Shown: positions 52,530-60,443 of the stretch, one piece after another
Layout: the number at the start of each line of letters is the position of its first letter
Numbering within the stretch: the stretch's first letter is position 1
Assembly (NCBI RefSeq): GCF_003058085.1
Contig: NZ_QBUD01000015.1
Coordinates: 1 to 64,000, forward strand
Direction: 5' to 3'
Origin: Yoonia sediminilitoris
Lineage (GTDB): Bacteria; Pseudomonadota; Alphaproteobacteria; Rhodobacterales; Rhodobacteraceae
Length of the DNA: 64,000 nucleotides
Made by a program: the position numbers and the translations under genes
The notes under the pieces: model-generated
Database searches by the model: none
What the model saw: the letters and a program-made list of their open reading frames with translations, nothing else
Told to the model about the DNA's origin: nothing

Positions 52530-52547
52530 TGTCAACTTTGCTTTACA
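52530..52547. promoter_or_regulatory. PpsR/CrtJ-type box 3, overlapping the crtF stop
   Basis: TGT-CAACTTTGCTTT-ACA, exact TGT-N12-ACA, seven bases from box 2. It overlaps the last codons of crtF (stop at 52532-52534), so repressor bound here could also affect read-through from crtF. Confidence 0.8.
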
Positions 52548-53671
52548 CCCTGCACGACTGAAGTGACGAAGGGACGGGCGGGGACCGGGCGTTTAATCGC
52601 CTGAAATCCGGCCTGCTTCAGCAACCCGGAAACCTGTTCCGGTGACCTGGCGCATCCGGTGCGCATCGCCATACAGTAAAGGGCGAAATAGGCGTCGCCC
52701 GCCCGTTCAGGGACCTTGCCGCCGGTCATGGGTTCAGAGATCAGAATGCGACCGCCGGGCGGCAAGGCCGCGAAGGTTGCGCGCAGCAGCGCCAGAACCG
52801 TGTCATCCGCATGATCATAAAGCACGCGGACGAGGCTGATCATGTCGGCGCCCTGGGGCAGCGGGTCGTCCCGGAATGACCCCGGCGCCACTGTGACATG
52901 GGCCATCCCGTCGAATCGGGCACGCGCCGCGGGCACGACCGCCGGCAAATCAAACAGGGTCAGCGGCAAGGACGGATAGGCATCTGCAACCGCAGCCAGA
53001 AAGGCGCCCGTGCCGCCGCCCACGTCCATGAGATGTGTGACACCAGACAAATCCACAGCTGCAAGCGTATCAGCGGCGACAAGACCCTGACTGTCAGACA
53101 TCAGTTGCGAATAGGTGGCTGTCACGTTCGGGTCTGTCGCACCGCCCGCCCCAAAAACATAGGGCCAGAAGTCCGCCAGTTCGGTCTGCACCTCACCCCG
53201 GAAAAACGCCACCGGATCGGCAAGATCTCGATAAAGCACATCATGATGCGCGATCATGCCGGCAAGGCCCGGTACACCAGCCAACGCGGCACCGCGCACC
53301 GTCAATGCATAGTCGCCCGCCTTGCGCTGTTTGAGCAACCCAAGCGACACAGCACCCGACAGCAGCACTTTCATCCGGTCGGGCGGCACATCCAATTTTC
53401 CGGCAAGGGCCGCCGCCGACATTTCCTGCGCGAGCAACAGGTCAGGGATGCCCAGCTTGACCAAGGCCTGTAATATTTGCGAGTGGCAAAAACCCGCGAC
53501 CAGATCAAACATCGCCTCGCCTTCGCGGCGCACGATGCGGCGGGTCAAGGGAAAGCGGGCCGCCCATTTCTGAAAACCGGGCGAGGCGACAAGCCGGGTC
53601 AGGCGCGATGCGGTCCTGCCGGACTTTGGGCCGCGCATATAGCTTGACCCCGGCAGATCAACATCGGCCAT
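52532..53671 (-). CDS. crtF: hydroxyneurosporene O-methyltransferase
   Basis: 379 residues, O-methyltransferase family 2 fold. An N-terminal dimerisation/winged-helix region (about 45-160) is followed by the SAM-binding glycine motif LMDVGGGTGAFLAA, LFDLPAVVPAARARF, VRVLYDHADDTVLALL and the conserved RILISEPM. CrtF methylates the C-1 hydroxyl of the spheroidene route made by CrtC. The start overlaps the crtE stop by one base (ATGA-type junction). The gene ends inside the bchC promoter region. Confidence 0.95.
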   Translation of the reverse strand: MADVDLPGSSYMRGPKSGRTASRLTRLVASPGFQKWAARFPLTRRIVRREGEAMFDLVAGFCHSQILQALVKLGIPDLLLAQEMSAAALAGKLDVPPDRMKVLLSGAVSLGLLKQRKAGDYALTVRGAALAGVPGLAGMIAHHDVLYRDLADPVAFFRGEVQTELADFWPYVFGAGGATDPNVTATYSQLMSDSQGLVAADTLAAVDLSGVTHLMDVGGGTGAFLAAVADAYPSLPLTLFDLPAVVPAARARFDGMAHVTVAPGSFRDDPLPQGADMISLVRVLYDHADDTVLALLRATFAALPPGGRILISEPMTGGKVPERAGDAYFALYCMAMRTGCARSPEQVSGLLKQAGFQAIKRPVPARPFVTSVVQGVKQS

Positions 53672-54552
53672 TATTCACCGGGCACGGTCGACCGGCGACG
53701 CGCGCCAGCAGGCACTAGCCTATCGGCATAAGCGCGGACCATTTGGGCCAGTGCCGCTTCGCCGGGGCAGGCGGGAATGGATGCAATCGCCCCGCCCAGA
53801 ATATCGTCAAACCGCTGCACAGCCCCCTGCACGCCAAAGGACGCCACGGCGTTCGGCCGACCATGCAAATCATCCTGTCCGGCCGGTTTGCCCAGCACGT
53901 CCTCGTCACATAGGGCATCGCGAAGATCGTCGGCGACCTGAAAGGCCTCGCCAATGCGCGCACCCAATTCGGCCCATGGCTCTGCCTCTTGGCCCGCTGC
54001 GACGGCCCCCATCTGGGTGGCCGCAATAAACAGCGCACCGGTTTTGGCCTGATGATAGGCAGACAGGTCAATCTGGCTTTCGCTTTCCCAACCCTGACCC
54101 GCGCATATGCCAAAAGGCATACCCGTGCGGGTGCCCAGAATATCGATCAGCTGAATGGCCCTGTGCGGGGTGTGGCCCGCAGCCGCCGCCAGAACCTGAA
54201 ACCCCATCACAATCAGACTGTCACCGGTCAGCACCGCCAAAGGCTCCGAAAACGCGCGATGCACGGCAGGCTTGCCGCGCCGCATGTCGGCATCGTCAAA
54301 GCAGGGCAAATCATCATGTACAAGCGATGCGCAATGGATCACCTCAAGTGCGACAGCAGCCGCATCTGCAAGCGGCGGGCGATCATCGCCACAGGCCATC
54401 GCAACAGACATCAGAATCGTCGGCCTGATCCGGGCACCGCCCGGAGTCACCGCATAATCAAGCGCCGCAGCCAGCTTTGCAGGCGCAATACCGCCCTGCC
54501 CTTGCCTGATGGCCGTGGTCATGGCTGCTTCGATCCGGTCAGAGATTTTCAT
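53671..54552 (-). CDS. crtE: geranylgeranyl diphosphate synthase
   Basis: 293 residues, polyprenyl synthetase. The first Asp-rich motif DDLPCFDDADM starts at residue 80 and is followed by RRGKP. The second is ADDLRDALCDED at about 205-217. It elongates isopentenyl diphosphate to C20, the precursor of carotenoids and of the bacteriochlorophyll tail. Start ATG 54552 is preceded by GGGAGACGCTT. It is divergent from crtD, and the shared promoter region has a PpsR box. Confidence 0.96.
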   Translation of the reverse strand: MKISDRIEAAMTTAIRQGQGGIAPAKLAAALDYAVTPGGARIRPTILMSVAMACGDDRPPLADAAAVALEVIHCASLVHDDLPCFDDADMRRGKPAVHRAFSEPLAVLTGDSLIVMGFQVLAAAAGHTPHRAIQLIDILGTRTGMPFGICAGQGWESESQIDLSAYHQAKTGALFIAATQMGAVAAGQEAEPWAELGARIGEAFQVADDLRDALCDEDVLGKPAGQDDLHGRPNAVASFGVQGAVQRFDDILGGAIASIPACPGEAALAQMVRAYADRLVPAGARRRSTVPGE

Positions 54553-54579
54553 AAGCGTCTCCCAGGTTACTGTTCATAG

Positions 54580-54597
54580 TGTCCATTTTAGTTTACA
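54580..54597. promoter_or_regulatory. PpsR/CrtJ-type box between crtE and crtD
   Basis: TGT-CCATTTTAGTTT-ACA, TGT-N12-ACA, in the divergent promoter region. It overlaps a second perfect palindrome TTTACAT-N6-ATGTAAA at 54592-54611. Confidence 0.8.
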
Positions 54598-54641
54598 TGT
54601 GTCAATGTAAATCCAAAGAGACACCTGCATCACGGAGCGTT

Positions 54642-56204
54642 ATGGGCGACCAATCTCCAAATGTTATCATCGTCGGCGCCGGGATCGGGGGACTGGCATC
54701 TGCATTGCGGCTGGCCCATGCGGGCTGTGCCGTGACTGTGCTTGACATGCATGACACGCCCGGCGGCAAGATGCGCACGGTGCCATCAGAGGCAGGGCCA
54801 GTAGACGCAGGACCGACAGTTCTGACCATGCGGCCCGTGTTCGAGGCGCTGTTTGCCGACGTCGGTGAAGAGCTGGGCGACCATATCACGCTCACGCCCC
54901 TTGAAACACTGGCCCGTCACTATTGGGACGATGGGACGCGACTTGACCTGTCAGCCAACCTAGAAACAAGCCGAGACAATGTCGCCCGCGCCTTTGGGGC
55001 AAAGGCCGCACGGGAATTTACCAACTTTTCCAACCGGGCAAAACGGCTGTTTGATGCCTTCGATAGCCCAATGATGCAAACGCAAGCGCCTGACCAGAGT
55101 GCGGTGACAAGACAAGTCATGCGCAACCCAAAACTGATCTGGGATATGGCACCGCATAAATCGCTGGCGGGGCTGTTGAAGTCCAGCTTTGGTGAGCCCC
55201 GCCTTGCCCAACTTTTCGGGCGCTACGCCACTTATGTGGGCGGATCGCCCTATGCGTCGCCTGCGATTCTGGCGCTGATCTGGCAGGCAGAGGCGCAAGG
55301 CGTCTGGACCGTGGAGGGCGGCATGCACCGGCTGGCCGCAACCATCGCATCGCGCGCCAAAGCCCACGGTGCCGAGATTCGCAGCAATATCCATGTGACC
55401 CGGATCACCCGGCAAAACGGCAAGATCACCGGTGTGCAAACGATCGACCGCCACTACCCGGCCGATGTCGTGCTGTTCAACGGCGACCCCCGCGCGCTGG
55501 CAAAGGGGTTATTGGGGCCAGTACCACAGGAAGCTGTCGGACCGGCCAGCACCGAACCGCGCAGCCTGTCGGCGTTCGTGCATGCGTTTGCGGCCATCCC
55601 ACAGGGCGCTGAGCTGGCCCATCACACGGTCTTTTTCGCCCGTGATCCGCAGGCCGAATTCGGAGCACTTGCGCGCGATGAAATGCCCACCGATGCCACG
55701 CTTTATCTGTGTGCGCAGGATCATGGGCAAGTAGCCCCTGACGCCATGCAGCGATTTGAAATCATCATGAACGGCCCGCCCGTGCCGCGCGACCCGCAAA
55801 AGGAAAAACCGCCATGTCAGACACAGATATTCAACCGGTTTCAGGACTTCGGCCTCAGCTTCAGCCCAACACCGGGGCCAGAGGCGCTGACCACGCCGGA
55901 CGGGTTCAACGCGCTGTTTCCAGCGAGCCTCGGTTCCCTGTACGGGCGGAGCCCGCACGGGCTGACGGCGGCCTTCAAGCGCCCGACAGCGCGGACGGCA
56001 GTACCGGGGCTGTACCTTTGCGGGGGCGGCACACATCCGGGGGCGGGCGTGCCGATGGCGACACTCTCCGCACGGCACGCGGCCGCGGCGATCATGAGCG
56101 ACCATGCTTCCACCTTGACGTCCCGCCAAACGGCTACGCGTGGTGGTACATCGACGGGATCAGCGATTGCGGGACCAAAGCGGTCTCTTTCATCGGGTTT
56201 ATAG
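54642..56204 (+). CDS. crtD: methoxyneurosporene (1-HO-carotenoid) dehydrogenase
   Basis: 520 residues from the ATG at 54642 (GGAG upstream). Phytoene-desaturase-type flavoprotein: dinucleotide motif VIIVGAGIGGLASALRLAHAG, GGKMRTVPSEAGPVDAGPTVLTM and the C-terminal FAD-binding GLYLCGGGTHPGAGVPMATLSARHAAAA. It introduces the 3,4 double bond in the spheroidene pathway. The last 36 codons (after HAAAA) run through the crtC N-terminal region in another frame; I recall a similar extension in other Rhodobacterales CrtD sequences, but it may be simply a late stop. Confidence 0.94.
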   Translation: MGDQSPNVIIVGAGIGGLASALRLAHAGCAVTVLDMHDTPGGKMRTVPSEAGPVDAGPTVLTMRPVFEALFADVGEELGDHITLTPLETLARHYWDDGTRLDLSANLETSRDNVARAFGAKAAREFTNFSNRAKRLFDAFDSPMMQTQAPDQSAVTRQVMRNPKLIWDMAPHKSLAGLLKSSFGEPRLAQLFGRYATYVGGSPYASPAILALIWQAEAQGVWTVEGGMHRLAATIASRAKAHGAEIRSNIHVTRITRQNGKITGVQTIDRHYPADVVLFNGDPRALAKGLLGPVPQEAVGPASTEPRSLSAFVHAFAAIPQGAELAHHTVFFARDPQAEFGALARDEMPTDATLYLCAQDHGQVAPDAMQRFEIIMNGPPVPRDPQKEKPPCQTQIFNRFQDFGLSFSPTPGPEALTTPDGFNALFPASLGSLYGRSPHGLTAAFKRPTARTAVPGLYLCGGGTHPGAGVPMATLSARHAAAAIMSDHASTLTSRQTATRGGTSTGSAIAGPKRSLSSGL

Positions 56205-57025
56205 GGTCGGTCTTTTCGCCGTGGTATGCGTGGTCGGGGCGCAAAGACCCAACCAATCATTGTTGCATCAATGTGGCCACCTATGGACCCGGCGGGCGGT
56301 TCACCATGACCGACCGGGGGCGCGATGCGCTGAAAACGACAGCAGACCGGTTCGACGTCGGCCCCTCGTCCATGTCGTGGACCGGCAATGAACTTGTCAT
56401 TGATATCGATGAAGTCAGCAGCTTTCCCCTGATCAGCCGTGTGCGCGGGCAGATCACGATTACACCGCACGCGCTGTCTTCGGTCGAATTGCCGCTGACG
56501 CCAGACGGCGCGCATATCTGGCGCCCCTTCGCGCCCTCGTCCGATATCAAGGTCGATCTGGAGGCCAAGGGTTGGCAATGGTCAGGTCACGGCTATTTCG
56601 ATGCGAATTTTGGCACGCGGTCACTTGAAGAAGATTTCAGTTTCTGGACATGGGGGCGCTACCCCACCGCGACGGGTGCCACCTGCATTTATGATGCGGT
56701 GCGGCGGGATGGCAGCACGCTGGACACGGCCATTGCATTTGACGCAGATGGCAACGCGCAGATCGTCGATGCACCACCGCGCACCACATTCAAAAGGTCA
56801 CTCTGGCAGGTCAGACGCGAAACCCGCGCCGACGCCGGCATCTTGCCGCGACAGGTCCTGAATATGCTGGATGCGCCGTTTTATTCCCGCTCTGCCGTGC
56901 GGACGCAATTGAATGGGGAGGTGGTGACAGGTGTTCACGAAGCTCTGGATCTGAACCGCTTTCGATCCCCGATCATCAAATCTATGCTGGCCACGCGCGT
57001 TCCGCGACGAGCCGTTTGGCCGTGA
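56018..57025 (+). CDS. crtC: hydroxyneurosporene synthase (carotenoid 1,2-hydratase)
   Basis: Conserved CrtC sequence begins at about 56114: PPNGYAWWYIDGISDCGTK, then FIGFIGSVFSPWYAWSGRKDP, ATYGPGGRFTMTDRGRDAL and WSGHGYFDANFGTRSLEEDF near the C-terminus. It adds water to the psi-end of neurosporene and related carotenoids. The start is uncertain. The only start codons in frame ahead of the conserved part are a TTG at 56018 (GGGG upstream, chosen here, 335 residues) and an ATG at 55814, both deep inside crtD. About 276 residues of family-like sequence follow, close to the usual 281. Overlap with crtD is at least 90 bases. Confidence 0.88.
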   Translation: MRGRHTSGGGRADGDTLRTARGRGDHERPCFHLDVPPNGYAWWYIDGISDCGTKAVSFIGFIGSVFSPWYAWSGRKDPTNHCCINVATYGPGGRFTMTDRGRDALKTTADRFDVGPSSMSWTGNELVIDIDEVSSFPLISRVRGQITITPHALSSVELPLTPDGAHIWRPFAPSSDIKVDLEAKGWQWSGHGYFDANFGTRSLEEDFSFWTWGRYPTATGATCIYDAVRRDGSTLDTAIAFDADGNAQIVDAPPRTTFKRSLWQVRRETRADAGILPRQVLNMLDAPFYSRSAVRTQLNGEVVTGVHEALDLNRFRSPIIKSMLATRVPRRAVWP

Positions 57026-57157
57026 CGCTGATGACATAAATGTCTGCCGGCAAAGTCAGGATTTGACTCTTTAACCATTCGTAGCATAAAATAAAGAGAG
57101 GTGTAGCGGGTTTTTGTCGCCCGTTTTGATTGTTGATATGGTGATTTGGGGAATTTT

Positions 57158-57868
57158 ATGAATATTTATCGGACGTTTTCGGCTGCGGCTTTCGCAGTCA
57201 TGTGTTTTGCGGGCAGTGCCCACGCAATTACCTTGAGTTTTGCAGAGTTCAGTAGCTCTTCGAATGATCCGGCGACCGGCGCATCGGGTGAGGTCCAGCT
57301 TGATTTCAGCGCTGTCGATGGTATCGCTCGTGTGGATGTGACCGTTACAAATACAACGGAATTGACTGACTTTGGCAGTGGCGCAACCGAGTCCCAATTG
57401 ACAGGGTTTGGTTTTGACCTGCTCGACGGCGTGGCGTTCGCTGGAATGTATGTGATCGGCAGTTTCCTTGATACGACATTGTTGAATGCATCCTTCTCGC
57501 CTTTCGGGACTCTTGACCTTGCCTTTTCTGACAATGGGGATTTCAACGGCGGCAATGCGAACAGCGCCTTGCCAGAGGGGCAATCGGACATGTTTTCATT
57601 CGCGCTGACTCTGGGATCTTTCGGAACGGTGGCCGCGCTGGAAGCCGCATTTGAAGCTGCATTTATCGAAGAAAGCCTTGACGCCGGAATGCGGTTTCAG
57701 CAAGTCAATGCAGGTGAAGGCAGTGACAAGCTCTTGTTCAATCCGGAAGTCTCGACGGTTCCGCTGCCCGCTGGTTTGCCGCTTCTTCTGACTTGTCTGG
57801 CGGTCACGGGCATTCTTGCCCGCCGCAAAGGTCCATCCCCGGCAAGTGCTATCGCGCAACCTGTCTGA
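57158..57868 (+). CDS. secreted VPLPA-CTERM sorting-domain protein
   Basis: 236 residues from the ATG at 57158 (GGGGA upstream). A Sec signal ends after SAHA (about residue 22). The mature part is a Gly/Ser/Asp-rich beta-type domain without cysteine (FSAVDGIARVDVTVTNTTE, FGFDLLDGVAFAGMYVIG). The C-terminus VPLPAGLPLLLTCLAVTGIL followed by ARRKG is a VPLPA-CTERM tail: sorting motif, membrane helix, then a basic cluster. Such tails are handled by an exosortase-type system and send the protein to the cell surface or matrix. No exosortase gene lies nearby. It is the first gene after the photosynthesis block. Confidence 0.85.
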   Translation: MNIYRTFSAAAFAVMCFAGSAHAITLSFAEFSSSSNDPATGASGEVQLDFSAVDGIARVDVTVTNTTELTDFGSGATESQLTGFGFDLLDGVAFAGMYVIGSFLDTTLLNASFSPFGTLDLAFSDNGDFNGGNANSALPEGQSDMFSFALTLGSFGTVAALEAAFEAAFIEESLDAGMRFQQVNAGEGSDKLLFNPEVSTVPLPAGLPLLLTCLAVTGILARRKGPSPASAIAQPV

Positions 57869-58109
57869 ACCAGACGAATGCTGCGCGGGCGTCAACCCAT
57901 GGCCGCGCTGCGCAGCACTTCATCAACACTGACCCGAGGGTAGCCAGACAAGACAACGTGGCGAAACCGTCTTTGACAAGGTAGGTTGCATTTTCAGCCA
58001 ACCTGAAAGCGTCGGCGAGCAACCTATGCCTGCTTACCCAAGGGGTTACGACCGACACTGTGATTTGATGGGCAATCCCGATATCGCAAGCAACACATCC
58101 CATGACGAA

Positions 58110-58742
58110 TCAAGCAAGTGTAATGATCTGACCGCCAGCGGCTTGCGCGTCCTCCGCATCATGGGTGACCATCAGCACCGGCAACAATCGCGCGCGGGCC
58201 CTTTCAAAGACCATGTCGCGCACTTGCGCCCGCAATGCCGCATCCAGCCGGGAAAACGGCTCGTCCAGCAAAAGACCACAGGGTTCTGACAGCAGCATCC
58301 GCATCAGCGCAACGCGCGCTTTCTGCCCCCCAGACAATGTCGCCGGGTCACGGTCCGCAAAACCGGACAGCCCGATTTCATCCAACGCGTTGTTGATTTT
58401 TTCCAGCCGGGTTGATTGCGCCCCACCCGGCCGCAGCCCAAACGCCAGATTGGCCCCCACTGACAGATGCGGAAACAGCAAATCATCCTGAAACAAGATC
58501 CCCACACGGCGCCGGTGCGGCGGCGCGTGCGTGATGTCCTGCCCGTCGATGCATACAGTGCCTTGCGCGTCAAATGCAGGGGCCAATGTGCCCGTGATAA
58601 AGGCCAGCAGGGTCGATTTGCCAACACCTGACGGGCCCATGATTGTCAGCACGTCCCCCGGTGCGATGTCATGATGGACCGACACAAGTGACGCACCATC
58701 CTTGGAAATCACCACATTGCGCAACGACAGACCCTTATCCAC
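58110..58742 (-). CDS. ynjD: ABC importer ATPase, YnjD-type
   Basis: 210 residues from a GTG at 58742, with AGAAGGGG upstream; the GTG lies inside the last codons of the permease gene (stop at 58735-58737). Walker A MGPSGVGKST, Q-loop GILFQDDLLFPHLSV, signature LSGGQKARVAL, Walker B GLLLDEPFSRLD and H-loop MVTHDAEDA. It powers the YnjC permease. In E. coli the ynj operon has the same set but no known substrate. Confidence 0.9.
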   Translation of the reverse strand: MDKGLSLRNVVISKDGASLVSVHHDIAPGDVLTIMGPSGVGKSTLLAFITGTLAPAFDAQGTVCIDGQDITHAPPHRRRVGILFQDDLLFPHLSVGANLAFGLRPGGAQSTRLEKINNALDEIGLSGFADRDPATLSGGQKARVALMRMLLSEPCGLLLDEPFSRLDAALRAQVRDMVFERARARLLPVLMVTHDAEDAQAAGGQIITLA

Positions 58743-60429
58743 GCCACAAACCCCTTCTGTTACGCCACACCAAGGCGGGGATAAGCAAAGCAAGCGTGAA
58801 TGGCACCAGCGCCGCTCCGGTTTGCATCAGCCCATACACACCAATTGCCCGCCGATCACCCCCCGAAGAGAGTGCCACCGCTTCGGTCGTCAGCGTCTCG
58901 ACCCTGCCGCCGCCGATCAGCAAAGTCGCCAGATACTGCCCGACAGAGACAGCCATACCAACCGCCAGTGCCGTCAGAATGGGCCCCAGCAGCATGGGCA
59001 GGCGCACCCGCCACAAGACCCCGTTGGGACTGGCGCGCAAGGCAGCCGCGACCGTGCCCATCCGCACGTCCCATGCGCGAAACGGGTCCGCCAGAGACAG
59101 GAAAACATACGGCAGGACAAACACCAGATGCGCCAGCATCACGGGCAATCGTCCTTCGTTTGCGCCGACCTGCAACATCAAGGTCTGCAATCCCGGCAGA
59201 AACGCCGTCTGTGGCACCAGCAATGGCAGATAAAGCAGCCAGATCCCGCGTTGGGTCACCGGCAGGCCATAGCGGTATTCGGCCTCTAGACAGCCGATTG
59301 TCAGGATCAGAGCCACCAGCGACACAGTGACCGCAATCAGGGCGGTTTCGCCCAACGCCTCAAGCGTGCCGGGTCCATGGCGCAGCCAGTTCCTGAAGGT
59401 CAGCTGATCAGGGAAAGCATCGGGAAAACCCCAGTATCCAGCAAAAGACCAGATTGCCAGAACCGCGATCCCGAGAAAGATGGTCAGGGCAGAGATCATG
59501 CCAAGCCCAAGTGCTGTTTGCCGTATGACAGGGTCCAGCCTGCCCCGATGACCCGCCGCAATCCAGCGGCGGCCAAGTGCACCGATGGCAACCTCGCCCA
59601 ACCGCCACACAACCAAGGCACCGATAACAAGAGATAATTGCAGCAGGGCACCCGCTGCTCCTTCTAACCGCATGGCCAGATCAGGATCAGACATCAGTTT
59701 GACGATCTGGACCGACAGCGTTGGCGGCGTATTCGGCCCAAGGATCACGGCCACATCAACAACCGACATTGAATAAGCCAACACCACATAAATGGGCGGC
59801 CTGATCTGCGCGTACACGCGTGGGAACACAGTCTTGAGCCAGCCTGTCAGCCGCCCATAGCCCAGCGCCTGTGCGATAGCCAGACTGCGGCTGGCATCGG
59901 TCTGGCCGAGCGCGGCAAGGGTAATCAGCAGCAGAAATGGCACTTCCTTGGCGATCAGCCCGGCGGTCATGGTCAGCCCCCATGTGTCCTGCACAATCAG
60001 CAGGTCCAGCGGGCGCTCCCATCCGGTCAGATCGGGTGACACCAGACGCGCAAGCCAACCGGACGGCGCAATCAGAAATGCAAGGCCAAAGGCCGCCGCC
60101 GCGTGGGGTACTGACAAAAGCGGCGACAACATTCGCTCAAGCAACCGAAATGCCCGCGTGCCGGACCAGCCTGCGGTAATCAAGGTCACAATCAGCAGCG
60201 ATACAGCCGTCGCGCCAAGCCCTGTCGTGACCGATAACATTGCTGCACGCGGCAAACCGGCCCAGTCAAACAGTTCAACAAAAGGGTCCAGCGACGGGCC
60301 GGTCAGGCCAGCAGCGGGCAGATGTCCGAACGCTGGCAGCAACGTCCCCCAGAGACCCGCAACAACAGGGCCAAGCATGGCCAGCAATGTCAGAACGGGC
60401 AAGGCCGGGGGAAGTCGTCGGCTGTTCAT
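58735..60429 (-). CDS. ynjC: ABC importer permease, YnjC-type (fused double permease)
   Basis: 564 residues from the ATG at 60429. Two binding-protein-dependent permease halves in one chain, about 10-12 membrane segments. Each half has a loop like the EAA motif (DASRSLAIAQALGYGRLTGW, RMGTVAAALRASPNGVLWR). Its start lies inside the last codons of the upstream binding-protein gene (stop at 60444), so the two are coupled, and it overlaps the ATPase gene at the other end. Fused permeases of this kind are typical of the Fe3+/thiamine/YnjC group. Confidence 0.9.
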   Translation of the reverse strand: MNSRRLPPALPVLTLLAMLGPVVAGLWGTLLPAFGHLPAAGLTGPSLDPFVELFDWAGLPRAAMLSVTTGLGATAVSLLIVTLITAGWSGTRAFRLLERMLSPLLSVPHAAAAFGLAFLIAPSGWLARLVSPDLTGWERPLDLLIVQDTWGLTMTAGLIAKEVPFLLLITLAALGQTDASRSLAIAQALGYGRLTGWLKTVFPRVYAQIRPPIYVVLAYSMSVVDVAVILGPNTPPTLSVQIVKLMSDPDLAMRLEGAAGALLQLSLVIGALVVWRLGEVAIGALGRRWIAAGHRGRLDPVIRQTALGLGMISALTIFLGIAVLAIWSFAGYWGFPDAFPDQLTFRNWLRHGPGTLEALGETALIAVTVSLVALILTIGCLEAEYRYGLPVTQRGIWLLYLPLLVPQTAFLPGLQTLMLQVGANEGRLPVMLAHLVFVLPYVFLSLADPFRAWDVRMGTVAAALRASPNGVLWRVRLPMLLGPILTALAVGMAVSVGQYLATLLIGGGRVETLTTEAVALSSGGDRRAIGVYGLMQTGAALVPFTLALLIPALVWRNRRGLWRG

Positions 60430-60443
60430 CTGGGCAGCAAGCC

